From Tubiluchus corallicola (lineage: Eukaryota > Priapulida > Priapulimorpha > Priapulimorphida > Tubiluchidae): 64,000 nt of DNA. Made by a program: the position numbers and the translations under genes. The stretch's first letter is position 1, and each line of letters opens with the position of its first letter. The notes beneath the pieces are model-generated. The model was not told the origin of the DNA, made no database searches, and saw only the letters and a list, made by a program, of their open reading frames with translations. The DNA is taken from NCBI GenBank assembly GCA_030141605.1, contig JAQGDQ010002379.1:312001-376000 (forward strand), given 5' to 3'. This document shows positions 1 through 34,986 of this stretch, piece after piece.

Positions 1-1999
1 GGAGCAAGCAAGAGATAGACATGTATGGAGAGAGAGAGAGATAGTCTGTGATGTCACCAGGGGTCGAATATGACCAACTAGAAAATGATGATATGTATCG
101 CACATTTCTCTGCTTCTAGTCACCAAGGAAACGTCGTCAAGAATGTGTCATGCTGTTTTTTTCTGCCAGCCACCAAGGACATAATGCGGAGACGCACATG
201 TCACTCATTTCCCCGGTGCCATTCGCTAAGGAAATGGTCCCGAGGTACATGTATCAGGCAATTCCTTCCTGCCAGCCAGCAGGGACATAATGTAGAGACA
301 CATGTATTATGCATTTCTTTGCTGCAGAATATCAAATTATTCAACTCATGGCTTTCCTGTAGATTTGTGAGCACTTTCGTAGTGTAATGTAAAAACAAGT
401 TCTTGTATAGATGTGCAGATCCATTTTAGTTGCATACGAAAGAGTCGCCTTTGACAAAGTTAGACAGTGAAGATAAAGCGTGTCAGCCTAGGTAGTACAT
501 GTAAAAAAGCTGGTACAGTTACATGTGAACAGACAAAATGTGATTGTCTAACTGATGCCAAACTCAGTGAGTGCTACTAAGTTCTTTGCCTTATGATTGT
601 TTATCTTTCGCATTTGACAGTTAAAGTTCAACAAATGAATGTGCAGAACACTATTTTAATTAGAAAAGAATTTTAAAGCATACTCTTTGTTATAAGATAA
701 TCACAATACCTTGAAAAAGTAAATTTTTTTGAAAATTCTGACAATTTTTTAACCCGAGACCAAATACATACTTGTATAAAATTAAACTGCCCTTTATAGA
801 AATACTTAAATTGCTATACAGCAAATGTCAACATTCTTTGTTTTGTAGTCATTATTTCATTGTACATATCATTTAAGTACTTTTTGGATGGTAAAGACCA
901 AATGTGAAATGTTGTGAATATCCTATTTAGATGGATGATGAGGGAATCTAGCTTTAATTATGAACAAAACCACAAATGCCCATTTTGATTCTTGACGTTT
1001 CGATAGCAAAACTTGTCCAAAGTGTAAAATCTGTAGGCAAAAATTTTTTTTAACATTTAAACATATAAAATTGATTTATAAAAATACCTACAAACTTTCC
1101 AACATATTAGCAAAAATTCAAATAGCTACCATGTGCAACTAAACAAAAATTTAAGTGGCAAAGAAGTGCAGTACAACGTTCATGAAACACTTTTGATAAA
1201 AAATTATAACCTAGCCTCAATAATTAGATGTCATCTTGCCACTAAAACTCTTCTAACTCATTGACTGGTCCTCACTGACTGGCTACCTCTAGTAGTTTGT
1301 CCATTTGCTAACTAAACTTGTGACTGCCTAGCTATCGTAGCTAAGAATGGACCAACACCACCCAGGGATTCTCACCATACTGTCCCGTCAGGATGGCAAA
1401 TCGACCGAATAAGAGACAGATGCTCATCAACTATACATGTGCAGCATGGAAATTTCCCAATTGGAACTCTTGGGTAAATTAGTGCTGAAAGTTTCGACGA
1501 AATGTTCTGGTACTTCACGTCTGGAGACATCAGCCGGGATTTTTCAAGTACCTCTTACACTAATTGTGGTTGAAGATCCAAGAATAACAGCCGTCTCTTG
1601 CGTGTGGCAAGTTTGTGCAATTTGTAGAATGAGTGCTGGTGTTTCGACTGTTCTTGCTACTTACTGGTGTTTTTTTTGCTCTGCTACAGTCAAGTTTACA
1701 AACAAATATGAGTAATGTGTAGCATTGCTAAACATATGTTTGCTAGAGTATTTTTCTACTATACTATGAACACATTTATGTTATTACAGTAGTAAGTCAT
1801 CTGGTGCTCTGTTTTTGAAAAGAAAACATTTTTATTCAAATCAGTAAACCTGGTCTTAAAGCAAAATTGATAGTACCCTTATATGCTACACTTGTATTCC
1901 ATACTTTTGCGGCTACTGAATTTTATTATTATTTAATTTTGTTCAGTTTTATTTATTATGACCATTCATATGGTTTTAAGTAGCAGTCTCTACCAGAAA

Positions 2000-2370
2000 G
2001 CAAATTCGAATCAAATTTGTCACTTTGGAATTCGAATGGAATCAAACTTTGGTATTTCGAATTCAAATTGAATTCGAATTGAGATTGAAAGACTTTCGAA
2101 CGCGTTTTCGAACCACCAACAAAAATTGTCTTACAAAGATCATAGTAAAAGACTTTTTCTGCAGCAAAACTTCTAATAATTTGTTTAAAAATTGTGCACA
2201 GAAATTTGAGCTAAATTACGCTAATTGCATAATGTTTCAAATGTTTTAATGATAAAGAACGCATGTGGTTGAAGTGCTGAATTATTCGAATCTATAGTTT
2301 TAGCTTCAAATCAAATTCGAACTAAAAAAACTCGTTCGCATCGAATTCCAACGTTCGATTCTCGCCCCTA
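2000..2370. repeat. TTCGAA-rich interspersed repeat, possible MITE
   Basis: The words TTCGAA, GAATTC and CAAATTCGAA recur many times in both orientations within about 350 bp, with the densest clusters at the two ends (about 2005-2110 and 2285-2365). Such end-clustered inverted words suggest a non-autonomous DNA element or a degenerate palindromic repeat. No precise terminal inverted repeat or target duplication could be fixed by eye. Confidence 0.5.
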
Positions 2371-5300
2371 GTTTTAAGTGCAGGGTTCATTTCTGAAAGT
2401 GAACATAATGTCCTTATGTCCTCCATCTTTGATGGAGAGGAACTGATTGTTTTAATGGAAATGATCTTTTACAGACCTGCCCATTGCCTAAAAAGGACCC
2501 GAATTAATGTTCTTCTTGTATTTGTTATACGTGATGCTGATAATAGTGATTAGAGTTGTGAATGCTTTAAGAAAAATCAGACTAAATTGCTTAATAAGGT
2601 CTGGTGACCTCTTAATTAAAAAGTATTATATTATGTATTATGTTTTTATATTATAAGTGTTTACAAGCACATCATTAAACTTAAATGTCAACCATTAAGT
2701 ATTGCTATTTCCCAAAAAGCTTTTGAAATGGTTACATTTGGTTAGTGCCTTTGATTCGAGAAAACTTGATAAGAAATTCTGCTTTCTCAAAAGCTCGCAA
2801 AATTAAATTAGTTCGAATTGGAGGCGGAATCCCAGTGGCTCTTCTCTCTGAGATTCATAATTGATAAGAACGTTTGAAATGTTCAGAAAAAGTCTGTTGC
2901 ATCTGACACTGAAAGTCAGACTCGGGCGTTTGATGTCATCAGTCTTTTTTTTTTGTGAAAGAGTAAATAACCAACGCAGCCACACATTGGTTATCAGTCA
3001 CATAATAAAACCTAACAGTGACACCATGTCATTCTAATAATATAATAAAATGTAATATTTATAAAAAAAACTATTTATTGCATCTGTTATACAACAGCCA
3101 AATGATACATATTAAAAGTACACATTCTCACTTGGTTATATAATCAGTTTAAACATTTAACTGTTGTTAGCAACACTGTTAATAAGCATGATAAAAAACA
3201 ATGTGAAGGGCCTACAGGTGAACTATTCAGGTAAATAGTGTTAATGTGTCAAGCATTAAATACGATAGTATATATACAGATTTACAAATTTACCACTATG
3301 TACAAGATAAAAGTTTTAAAAATTTTGCAGCCGTTTACATGTTATAATTTACATAAGAATGTCATCGTCTACATTTATATGTGTACCAAAGAATTTCGTG
3401 TGAACCTATTGTTGATTCGTGAGGAGTGTTCGGGACGTTTTCTCTTTTATTGTATGCAGATATATTTTATTTTAATGCACAAAGGCTGTTGAACCGGGCT
3501 GTGTTCACTTATCACTTATTTGCAAACCTGCTTGTGACCATATTTGTTGTTAGTTTTTATTTGCTTAATATTACTTGTTCTTGTATTAGTTGTTTGTCGT
3601 TGATGAAGGGTAATGGATTGCTGTTGAAAGCTGGCGTGGATCGTTTATGTATTTGTAAAGGAATAGCAAATTTTGATATTTGAAGATAGATTCAACTGTA
3701 GGTATATTTAGCTAGGTATATGATACTGTGGCTCTCTGACTTCGTTGTGGTTTGTACTGGCTTCTCCAGCATTTCTCTGCAATCGTAATTCTTTCATTCC
3801 CGTGTCTTGCTTCCATCTTATGTGTCACTAATAATTTCCCATGTAATTTTTCAGACACTATTTTGTTCGCCTGACACAGTATAAGGAAACTTTTGTGCCT
3901 GTATAATTTTAATGTATGAGAAATGTAAATGCAAATTGCGTAACGGATGTATATTAAATTTGGGTATACATTTTAATTTAATTTAATCGGTATATATTTT
4001 TTCGACCCTTAATACTGCAGGTATTAATGTTTGTAATACAATATTTGTGTTTTATGCGATTTGGTAAATTCATACAAATGTAGTTCTAGACTGATGGTCA
4101 CTCATCTTCATCTTCAAATCTTTGAATTTTCTACTACACTGTACTTTTGTATACATTAGTTTTACTATGTATGAGCAATATAACGTGGCTTGTTCGTTAT
4201 TTTTGCACATTTTGTCGTATCGTATTTTGGACACAAATCAGAAAATGTCACAACACAACACATAAATCAGTTGAGACAATAAATTGTTTTTGTATATCAA
4301 ACTAGTTAGTTTTGTAGTCCTAATTTCAAGATTGTGAATTGTTTAAATGTTGAAACTAACATTAACCAAAAGTATAGAAATGTGAAGCAGTCTACTAAAC
4401 ATTGTTCTGAACTTGTAATCCACAGTTTTATGATCCAAATCCTTTTTACATTCACTCACTTTTGATCAAGTTTCGTTTTAGATTTTCAATAATAATGGGT
4501 TTTCACCCTCAATTACAAACAAGTTATTGCATAAATGTATTTGCTATATTTCCCTCTGTATATGTTAAGATTTCATTTTTGATGTGTGTAGTTGCATTTA
4601 AACTTTTAATCGCATTTAACCTTGACGCTATTATTTTATTCTCTCCAGCCGAACTTCACCTTTATTGCCTTGGATTAGGAAATCTTACCAGTTGCCATTG
4701 GTAATCCAAGTCATCATAGCTTTCTGTATATTTTTGCAGAGCAATCTAGTGATATTTATATCTTCAAAGATTCTAGGACAATAAAGCCTAAGTGTGAATT
4801 CATGTAGGGTATACATGTAATACCTTTGTTGCTATATCTTTTCCATCAATTTTTGTTTTTCTGGACTGTGAGGTTAGCAGGGTGTGTAACTTGGTGCCTA
4901 ATAATTGTTTCCAGTTTTATGTTATCATGTTCACTGATCATAAAATTTTCATTTCTGTAAAAGTAGAAGTTGCATAACTTATTCTTAATGGATATAATAC
5001 CTTTGCTGCTACTATTGTTTTGTAAATAAACATCTTGTTGTTCATTTTATGCTTTCACATAATTATGCAAATACTTGAGCAGCCGTATGAGAGCACACAA
5101 AATTAAATTAAATTGCTAAGATGATTCTTATGTTGCATTAACAACGTGAAAAGCTGTGTTAGTCTTAAATTACGTTACAAATAGCAGTGTGCGACCGAGA
5201 CTCTGCTTAGCAAAAATTGGCGTGTCTATTTCACATGTCGCTCTATGCTAACATTGAACATCCATTTCCATTCTCATTCCTCAGTTTTCCAGAAGTCTGG

Positions 5301-8300
5301 CATTGAATGTGCTTAACGAGGCTTTGCTTAACCAATGTCACGAAAGTGGCCTACATTTTGTGGACAATTTCCTGCTAATCAGTTTAGCTAATAACGGGCG
5401 GTTTCAAGGCCTCTCTTGTCCACTTCGCCTAACAGACATCATGCACATTGTGCCATGATCAATAGCCTGACCATTGAAGCGGTAATGTTATTGATTGTTG
5501 TTATCGGCTTCATTGGCACTCTGTTCTTGGTTTCTGCGTTTAGCCATGCAGGTCATCCATTTTTATGTCTATGGCAGCAGTTACATGTTTGAGTTACAGT
5601 GCCAGATGATTCCTATCTGTTAATTATTTCCGCAATGAGAGTTTGTGGCATTTCATTGCTTTAATACTTTCTTTGCATTTAACTACGAGTAATAATTATT
5701 TGTTCAAGTCTGTAAATTACTCTAAATTCATCATATTTCACCATCGCATCACAGCTTTATTTCTTTATAGTCAGTAGGATTCTTGTCAAGTTTTTATTTC
5801 ACTGACAGACAGTTCTGTGTAAATTTTGTCTACTTTAATTTGCATACCTCAGTTTCACATCAAAAATTTAACACATTACCTATGGAATGAACTGAGTAAA
5901 ATTTAATTTTTTCCCCATCAAAATTACAAGTCTTCAACAATTAACCCCGAATTAATTTTTTCTCCACACAATTACCACATCCAGATATTTGCACAAATAC
6001 ACAGGTAAAAATAAATGCTAATGACAGTGAGTGAAGAAAGTGATGGGTTGTTGAGAGACTATTAGACAAGCTGTGGAGAAATGGCATAGCGTCATATCTA
6101 GGTGTCTTGACCACTATTGAAAAACGATTAGTGCTGATTTACTTATAAGTCTTCCTGTTGAGTAAATTAAATACCCCTCCTCCCCCCTTTCTTTGAATGC
6201 GTAGATTCTTGTGTAGTCATTATAGGTAGTGAACGTTCCCTTGAAAAATTCATGCAGCTTTTAGGCCACAATGTGTACTTCACGGAGAATCTGTGTTTCA
6301 TCGATCAGCTCCAAATGTACGTCGGTTGTATTTCTAGCTCACATCGACCTGTAATGAACCGCCAACAAAGCCACTGAAAGGAGTCCGGGTCATAACGTCC
6401 CTGGTTTTGTGCCAAACTTTTCGTTCCAAGACCAAAAAGACCAATGAATGTCCACAGTGCAGTCAGGCAGTCGGTTACAAAATCAGCCAGTCGGTCACTT
6501 GCTTAACCAGCCTGTTAGTCAAGCCAACCGTGCTTTAACACACTGAGTGAATTTTACCAAGCAGGTTTTACACCAAACAAAAAAATTCTGGAATCCCGAA
6601 TGCTTATTAATAGTCATACTACACCCACCGCTGAACGGGCTATCTATCCATACCCAGTACCCCCCTCGGCCCGTTCCCGTTCTCTACATCTCAGCCGTAT
6701 AACTTTTGCAATTTTTTGCAAAAAACGGTCGAAAAAGGGGCATTTTTGGAGGTTTTTCGCCTCCCCTTTCTCCCGGTGGGCCCGATTCGAAAAATAAACG
6801 ATCAATGAGAAGACACTAGATCGAGACCTTTCGTTTGATATATAGATCGCCGCAAATGGTGCCCTCGTCCGGGCTGTAGCCTCGAATCTTATATATATAT
6901 ATATACCAAGAATATTAATATAAGAGTATAGATACTGCATATATCCTCCTGTTTTATACACTCAAGACATCACTTTCGTTCGCAAAACGTAGTCCTCTAC
7001 TCATAAATGCTATCTCCTCCTCATACATAATGTAATAAATGGCACACGCACATGTTATGTGAATTTCGACTGTGTGCAAAGCTGAGAGGGCGATCGTTAT
7101 TCCGCAAAAGTACAGCTTCCCCGGAGCAGCGTATCTGTCAGTATCTCCACTCGGTCGTTATGGCTTAATGGCTTCCCATTTGTTTCTCTATGGTCCCAGT
7201 GGGCCCTGAAAACCACTCTCAATTTGGAAAAAGCTCGAAAACTCTTTTAATAAAACATCCAGCCATTGTCTTCAACCCGGGCAGTCGCCATATGTCGTCC
7301 CCCTGGTGTGCAATGCGCATTCTTAATAGGGAATATCGTTCTCAAGCATTATGACATTAAACTGTCGTACCTCATTGGAAATACTGCAGTTTGCCTTTTT
7401 CAGTCAGTGCGACGCTTGTAACAGTTGTCAAAATATTGATATTCGTGTAACTACAGCCTGTACTAAGTGCCACTAATTGAACTTTTATTGGTCGCATTAA
7501 TGACTATAATCCGGGGTTTTCATTAGTGAACAATGAATAGGTCTCCCATTACCATGTCGTTATCACTAATGCTGTGTGGTGATGCTGCTAAACGGCGCTG
7601 GCTTCCCCAGCCTTGTTTACATATAATGTCAGCCGAAACTTCCAACTTTCTGATTTAGTAAACTGCATGCAAAATTTTTAATATCCTCGATGCCGGGATG
7701 TTTGCTGGATTTATATTGTAGCGAGTTTAGTTTATTGTTAATTTCTTCCATGTAAGACTCTTCTGTTTTCTTGAATTTTGTGAAATTCTGTGTTTTACAT
7801 TCGAAGGCCTGTGGGAGTCTGGAATTGCAGAAATGTAGATTTTTCCGGAGTCGTGAAAACTCGTAAGCGCATTATTTTCCGCTTTTCCAAAAATCATAAA
7901 TTGCCGTAGGGATATAGAAAAGAATTTTTCTTGACGTGACTTAAAGTTTTCTAAACCTGTTTGAAACAAATACGGGTATCATGTAATGTTTTTATCACAT
8001 TTGTTCAGTATAGATAACTAGGTAAATCTCCAAATTCTGACAGCTACATCCAACAGTACCAAAATCATGCAAATGTTTAAATTTTATAAGACCCTAATAA
8101 ACACAAACATTTCACTTTTACAATGACCGCCCGACATTTCTGCTTTTACGACCTTTTTGCGGGCTCTCAGCCGTTCATATACGCCCACACGTCCTCTAGT
8201 TTTGAATTAGGTGGTATTCACATTTATTCAGCATTTCTACTTGCACTCACACTATTAGTAGAGGTAAAATCCAGTGTTTAATGAAGACCAAATCTTACAC

Positions 8301-8732
8301 GCAATACTAAGCATACGTACTTAAGTTTATACAATAGACCGGTGGGATTGACGTATGATTGAACGTGGTCTCTGTTGTGGTGGTATGTAATTCCACCTCT
8401 GGACTAACATTGTAAAATACATACTTTACTTATGTAAAGTGTATTCGAAATAAAATGATGTTAATAATAATAATAATACCGATGAAAATAAATTTGTGAA
8501 CTTTCTTAGGATCTTTACGAAGGTTTTAACCCTTTCGGATAGCCATTCATTTGACATTAAAATGAAAATGATTTCTACTGTAGTATTGCGTGCCCGTTTC
8601 TAGGACCAAATGGCGAGTACGGAAGAAAAGAAGTAACTGACTCTTTTAGCTCAGAATATTTTTTGAATTATTATCATCTTATACGAGATACAGATTTGTA
8701 ATGCAACAATTTTTTCTAAAAATTTTGTCATA

Positions 8733-8890
8733 ACGCTCTCTCTCTCTCTCTCTCGCTCTCTCTCTCTCTCTCCTCTCCTCTCCTCTCCCCTCCCCTCCCC
8801 TCTCCTCTCCTCTCCTCTCCTCTCCTCTCCTCTCCTCTCCCCTCCCCTCCCCTCCCCTCCCCTCCCCCTTCTCTCTCTCACTCTATCTAT
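8733..8890. repeat. CT / CTCTCC pyrimidine microsatellite
   Basis: A (CT)n run passes into (CTCTC) and (CCCCTCCC)-like units and back to CT. The strand bias is complete (pyrimidine on +). The open frame on the opposite strand through it is a repeat artefact. Confidence 0.5.
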
Positions 8891-10899
8891 CTCTCTTTGT
8901 CTCTCTCTCCCTCTTGCTCGCTTCCTTTTTCCCCTTGTTCCTGAATTTCGTTTTCACTTTGCTCTTCCCATCTTCCTCATATTTTCAGCAGTTATAGGAA
9001 ACAATAAACTTGCGACATTAACGCTCTTTGCCTGCAACGCTGATTGCGTGCGTTGACGAGTCTATTTTATTTGGACAACATGCTGTATTGTCTGGCAGCT
9101 TCATCAGTTTATACCACAAAGTAATGCTCGTGTGTTTGCTGTGTAAATTCGTACTGACACAAACATAAAGGCAGCGAATAACATTATGAAGGCTAGGTGT
9201 CGTTTTCCTGAATCCATTTCCAACTTTGAATGTTTGAGCCGATAACGATAAAGCCGTCTCACCAAGCTATTGACGCAGGCTATTGAATTTCACGATGCGC
9301 CACATCCAAAACTTCGAGAAATGGGTGGAGTTCCTTAGTAAATTCCCGTAAAATTTAATCTTCTGAACGAACGGATTGCCGTAGATTCTTTCGGATGTAG
9401 TAGGAACTTCTGTTAACCCTTTATCTCTGTCACTGCTTCGTCTGTTGTATTACTGCTGCATTGCTGTGCAGCAGTGCTGTTTTTTGGCTTTCTTGCTACA
9501 TTTGTGTACGCAACTTTCAAATGTAATGAACAAGAATACAAATTTTGAGGACTTCCTCGAGCGTGAGATCATAAAGCAAATTAGAAAACGTCTTTGCTCC
9601 GGAGATTACTAATGGATGCAACTTTGTTATTCAATTCGACATTCTACAAGCAAGTATTCAGTGGTACAGCTAACTTCATGTGGATTATTGGCGAAAACTT
9701 CGCTCATTTGCTACGGCTCGTGCTCCTACAAGATGAGAGATTGTTCCAGCAGAAGTGTCTCAACGACACATGGATGTGAATAAAAATCCTTCAGCGAGGT
9801 AAAGACTAAAGAGCCACCCAGGAGTATTGAATCCAGACTGTCACAAGCACTTCAGTGACGAAGTGGCTTAAACTTTGGTCGCGAGGAATACGTACGTGAC
9901 CACTAGCTATTCACCTGCCTTCGTCGACAACACGTCTTATCGTTGTTGCCGTAAATTTGCGTTACATCAGACATTTACCATGTCTCCGTTGCCATTTCTG
10001 TTCACCCTCTTTTTATGTTTTTAAAATTTGATGAGTGAACAAAACATTTTCACATAACTTCGTGACCGGATCAATCTGTTATGTTTGAATAAATAATATA
10101 AGCAAATAAATAAAACGATACAATTGTATATGATCAATTTAGACTAGTTGTTTTTGGTCCAGTAGCCGTTTTTGGTTGTTTCTCTAACTAGCTGGATATA
10201 ATAAAGAATTTGTTTCAGGTGTTATAGTTTCGATGATGTGAAACCGATATTAACCTAACAGAAACTAATTACATGTAAATAAATAACGTTGCCTGCCATT
10301 ATGGATGTTGCGCAAGATCAAAAATGTCTCATTAGTACTAGTACTTACCATAAAAATGTCCGCGATTTTCCTTGTGTTATTAGCTGAAAGGGCCTGAACA
10401 TTATAATAAAGTTTAGCTTAAATTAAATAAAATATTGCCAAAGACAGTTGACACACACTGGCGATGTGTACATGTATCATGCTTTATGGGTTTCAATATA
10501 GCAACATTGAATGCCATTCGCGCGGATATTAAACTTGCGCTCATAAACAGAATGAATTACAGGGAAACGATTGAAGTCGTGTTTTAGCGCCAGCTTGTTG
10601 AAAAATATGATCGATTAATTTTCGAAGAATTTTCCAGTTTTTCTGTGGGTTGCATAAACTAAAATATTACCGGTTCATGAGAAATCTTGTTAAGCTGCCA
10701 CGGCGCGTAAATGCGTTGGCGAATAAATTCTCTTCCATTATGGAAGAAAAGTACACTTGAAGGTTCCCAGTTTCTGGATTTTCATGCATAGTTTCTGCAA
10801 TCATTTATTTGTGATCTTATATTTGGGCTCAAATGTACTAGCAGAATTGCAAGCTGTTCAATGCTCATAATTGCTCATACACACACATACGCACAGTTA

Positions 10900-10952
10900 T
10901 GTGTGTGTGTGTGTGTGCGTGTGCGTGCGTGTATATGTGCGTGCGTGTGTAG
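10900..10952. repeat. GT-rich dinucleotide microsatellite
   Basis: Alternating GT with GC interruptions (tgtgtgtgtg, cgtgcgtg). It is a simple sequence with no coding content. Confidence 0.5.
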
Positions 10953-11243
10953 CTGCGGTTGCTAGTAAAGAGGCGAATATCTGACTACTTGCCTTTTCAT
11001 CTTGACATTTAGTGGAAAAACCTGATTGGATTTATATTGTCATCGTAATAATTCTTTGACACAATCGGCCCGATTTGTTCAGCTGCATTTGCGCATACTA
11101 TCTAGGATCATAGTAGAGTTAAGACGCTGTTAGCGTATTTTAAACTGGGAGTTGAACTAACTAGAATTGAACTTGTGTCGGCATCCAGTTACAGTATCTA
11201 GTAAGAAATAGAGAAATAAATTTATTTTCTTGTTCTTTTGCAG

Positions 11244-31602
<20,359 letters not shown>

Positions 31603-31822
31603 TATCAGGTACATTGTTTTTTGTTTTGTTTTTGTCGTAATTTTTTTCTCCAGGGTGGCAAAGAAGTTACTTAAGTTGAATTGAGTTCTTTGAATTTAAG
31701 AAATGAGTGTTTAGTCCAATACGTACAATGACACATAAATCTTATAAAGTACTATACTTTCTCCTCTTTCCCTCCCTCCCTCTCTCCCTTTTCTCCCTCT
31801 CTCTTCCTCTCTCCCTCTCTTC

Positions 31823-31853
<31 letters not shown>

Positions 31854-34800
31854 ACTCACTCTCTGTGATTTACTGTTTCTGATCTGCTAGTTTATAAATT
31901 CAAAATGCATTTTACAATTAATATCTGTTTTATTTTTATTTGTTGCAGAAACTTTCATTTCTGAGTTCCGTTTCACGTCATTCTGGTCACACTTAACAAC
32001 ACATGCACATTCACAATATTAATGAAATAAACAAAACAGATGTGGCATTCACTCGTGAAACATTACCAAGTATGGTCGAGCAGTGATGAAGCTACATCTG
32101 CCATCACGTACTGTGTTACTATGATCTGTTTTTTGTCTCAGAAAAGCTATTGTTTTGCTACGTTATTACGTTATTAGTCAGTTGTTGTTTTTGAGTTTTC
32201 ACTATTTGTACAGTGTTCACAACACTATAGTTTTAACTTGTTGAATTTATTCATGTCCGTCATGCTGAATGCACAAGGCTTTTGATTCACATCATCAAAC
32301 TAAAGCATTTTATGTATAACTTGTTAACATCTAGTAATTTTTAGTTTATTTATTTATATTTGCGTGCAGCTACCTCATTATTTCGCACTTGTTTTGTAAC
32401 ACAGTTTGTGAGTGGCTGGTATTGGGTGGCCCACTGGCCAATGGCCAGTCAGAAGTGCCTTTTCAGAATGTAGGCTGAATCAGCATTTCTGATTAATAGT
32501 TGTTAATAGCAACTGTCTTTAGTCAGTTAATTTTGACAGACATTACAAGAGTAGGTCACTTGTAAAATATTAGACAATTGAGCTGTGACATTGAATGTGA
32601 TTGGTTGATTTTGTGATCTGGAAACTGTATGATCAGCCACTGAACTTCATTTGCTATTTCATCATTAGTTATTATTATAAGTATTCTTATTGTAATTTTT
32701 CACCTATTCGCATGTGTCACCTTCCCCGTTCCCTTCAAAATGAGCTACTTCATTTCTTTCGACTGGCCAAGATGGAGCGTCTCATTTTGTCGAAGGGGTG
32801 TGACTGTTTTTTTATCATCACTTGGGTATTTAACTTACTTATTAACTTATTCATGGAAAACTAAAACAGTATACAAGGAATATTTCCATGATATTGTTAA
32901 TATTTCTTGCAAATGCATGCATGTTAATAAAGCCTTTCAGTTTATTAAAGGATTCTTTGTGATACTGGTGTAAAATGTCAGTTGTCACGGACTTGAGTGA
33001 ACAATATATATATGTCTGCGAAGGTGGGTAGCAAGTTATTTCGTAAGTTGCTTGAATATGGTGTTAAAGAACATTTCTATGAAAGTACGAATTACCATTA
33101 CCATTGTAAATTTTCTAATTATATTTATGAATATAATATATAATGTATAATTAATATATTAAAACTTCCACAATGCAAGGCGAAACTGTGCACAATATGC
33201 GTGCCAGGCTTTCTCGTTGCTACTAGCAATGTATGTGTGCCTCGTGTGGAAATCTTTTTATCATTTTTGGAATAATATATTATTGGTATTGAGAGGCCAG
33301 AGATCTATAAACTGAACTTGTTTAATATATAAATATAAATGGATTGTTCTCTTGTTTGCATTTCTATTTATTTCTCAAATTTTTGATGAACTTGTTTTCG
33401 ATTCTGATTTTCGTTATAAATTTTATAAATATTCTGGTCGTGTATGATGTCTTCTGTAAGAGAAGGTCTTGCAGGCTTGTTGCAGGAATTTAGCGAGTAC
33501 ACTCGAACGTTGCACTCACACACTACACTCACAGTGCCGTTACCGTTTAGGTTTCTGTCTTCCATTGTGAGTATAGTGAAGTAACTAAGGCAACAGAATT
33601 TGTTTATTACATAATTTTTAACCTATGCATTTTTTGGTGTGACGTGTATATGTGAATTAAATGTTCAGCATTTGAATTTTATACATGTTTTCCATCTGCT
33701 TTCAAGCTATTGTGTCATTGATATTGCAGCTTGTTATTTGGAATTTGATATTTAAATACTAGTATTTAGTAGTAGTGTCATACATAGTGTTTTTCTTGCT
33801 AACTTCTTAAGTGCACAATATATTGCCAGACTTCATCTTTAAATCGCAGATGAAAGCAGTAATTTCATGCCTGTGTATATACTTTGAATATTTTGATAAA
33901 AAGAAACAATTGGTGTACTAGCTTATTTTTAGCCAAACTTGTTCCGTTTATTCACACATTGTAAAATTTGTTGATTTATCATTACTTGCCTTTAATCTGC
34001 ATTTCGTTGTGGTTACCTGTTTACTTTTATACTAAAGTTCGTTGTTACATATAAAGTTCCCACATGTAAGTGGGAATTGTACAGTTTATTAATTTACACA
34101 TCAATTAGTGAAGCTGTCAAACTTGCCCAGTCAAAATTAATCTTTACTATCAAATTTTGTATATAGTTGGTTCATGTCTGAGTTTGGTTAGTATCCCATT
34201 TGTGTGATTTTTTTTCGTTTTACGTAAACTTTACATTTCAAAAGACGTCATGTGTTCTGGCTATCCGCAGTGTAATAAATACAAGATTTTTTGCTTATTT
34301 TTTGCAATTTGAATGTTGATAGAACTAAAGTACTCTTCAAAATTCGTAGATGCTATTCTTGTGTGAATTTTACCGCAGTTATTATAAGTGCTTCATAGTG
34401 TTTATCTTTCCATTTTGACACTTTCTTATACTGTTCTTTTAATTAAATAAGTAATGTGGTTAATTAATCGCAAAAATCTCTCATTATCAAAAGCCTGATA
34501 ACCTCAGCTGCCTAGATTTGAGATAGTTTATTCCAGATAGTTTAATCCTATATTCCAAAACAATATAAGATTAGTTTTTATTTGGCAAATCTGGAGTAAA
34601 GAGTAGTAGCTAAAGTTACTTAAGTAATATCTGTTCCATGTTTAGTTTTATGAAGCTCTTCCAGATTACTTTGCAATCATTTTTGCATGTCAGCTTGACT
34701 AGGTGCCTGTACAACTATGATTTGCTGAATATCAATGGGTGTTGAGCCATATGCTGAATTAGTCTGTGAAATTGTAGAGTTAATATAAAAAAGCTGAAGT

Positions 34801-34986
34801 ACACATGGTTGTCTTTTTAAAATGTTAAGATTTTTCTCCTACTTAACTTAAAATCTCTTCTTTGTCTAAATCTAAAACACACAACTTTAAAATGATGTCA
34901 GTAAATTGTAATTTTATGTGTTTGCTGTGTTGATACTGATAATAACAATTACACTGTATAAAACGTTTAGTGCATGCTGTTGTTTT
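31603..34986 (+). other. Calcineurin A 3' UTR and intergenic spacer up to the duplication
   Basis: No coding sequence recognised. TATCAG|gtacat just after the stop and gttgcag at about 31948 could bound a 3'-UTR intron. AATAAA hexamers at 32026-32031 and 32926-32931 are candidate poly(A) signals. Also present are a C/T-rich microsatellite (about 31755-31862) and a 17-bp palindrome, ACTGGCCAATGGCCAGT (32433-32449). The remainder is AT-rich sequence. Confidence 0.5.
31755..31862. repeat. CT/CCCT microsatellite
   Basis: A pyrimidine-only run of CCCT and CT units ending in CACTCACTCACT, about 150 bp after the calcineurin stop codon. Confidence 0.5.

Larger units (their letters stand above)
1..11243 (+). 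other. Probable long upstream intron or 5' flank of calcineurin A; no exon found
   Basis: I looked for calcineurin N-terminal motifs (GDIHGQ, GDYVDRG, RGNHE) in likely codings and found none. All open frames here are short, low-complexity or without recognisable domains. The first visible exon starts in mid-codon, so at least the part next to 11243 is intron. Contents noted: a TTCGAA-rich repeat near 2000-2370, a slightly GC-richer unexplained patch near 6600-6950, a TA run near 6890-6904, a pyrimidine microsatellite at 8733-8890, and a GT/GC-rich run near 10900-10950. The rest looks like ordinary AT-rich non-coding DNA. Confidence 0.5.

Noticed and set aside
6644-6961. 105-residue minus-strand open frame and an overlapping + frame
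   Set aside because: Low-complexity Tyr/Ile and Arg/Glu stretches with no domain; overlapping open frames on both strands reflect composition. The patch may be a repeat.
8651-8881. Minus-strand Arg/Glu/Gly-rich open frame
   Set aside because: It is produced by the CT/CCCT repeat.
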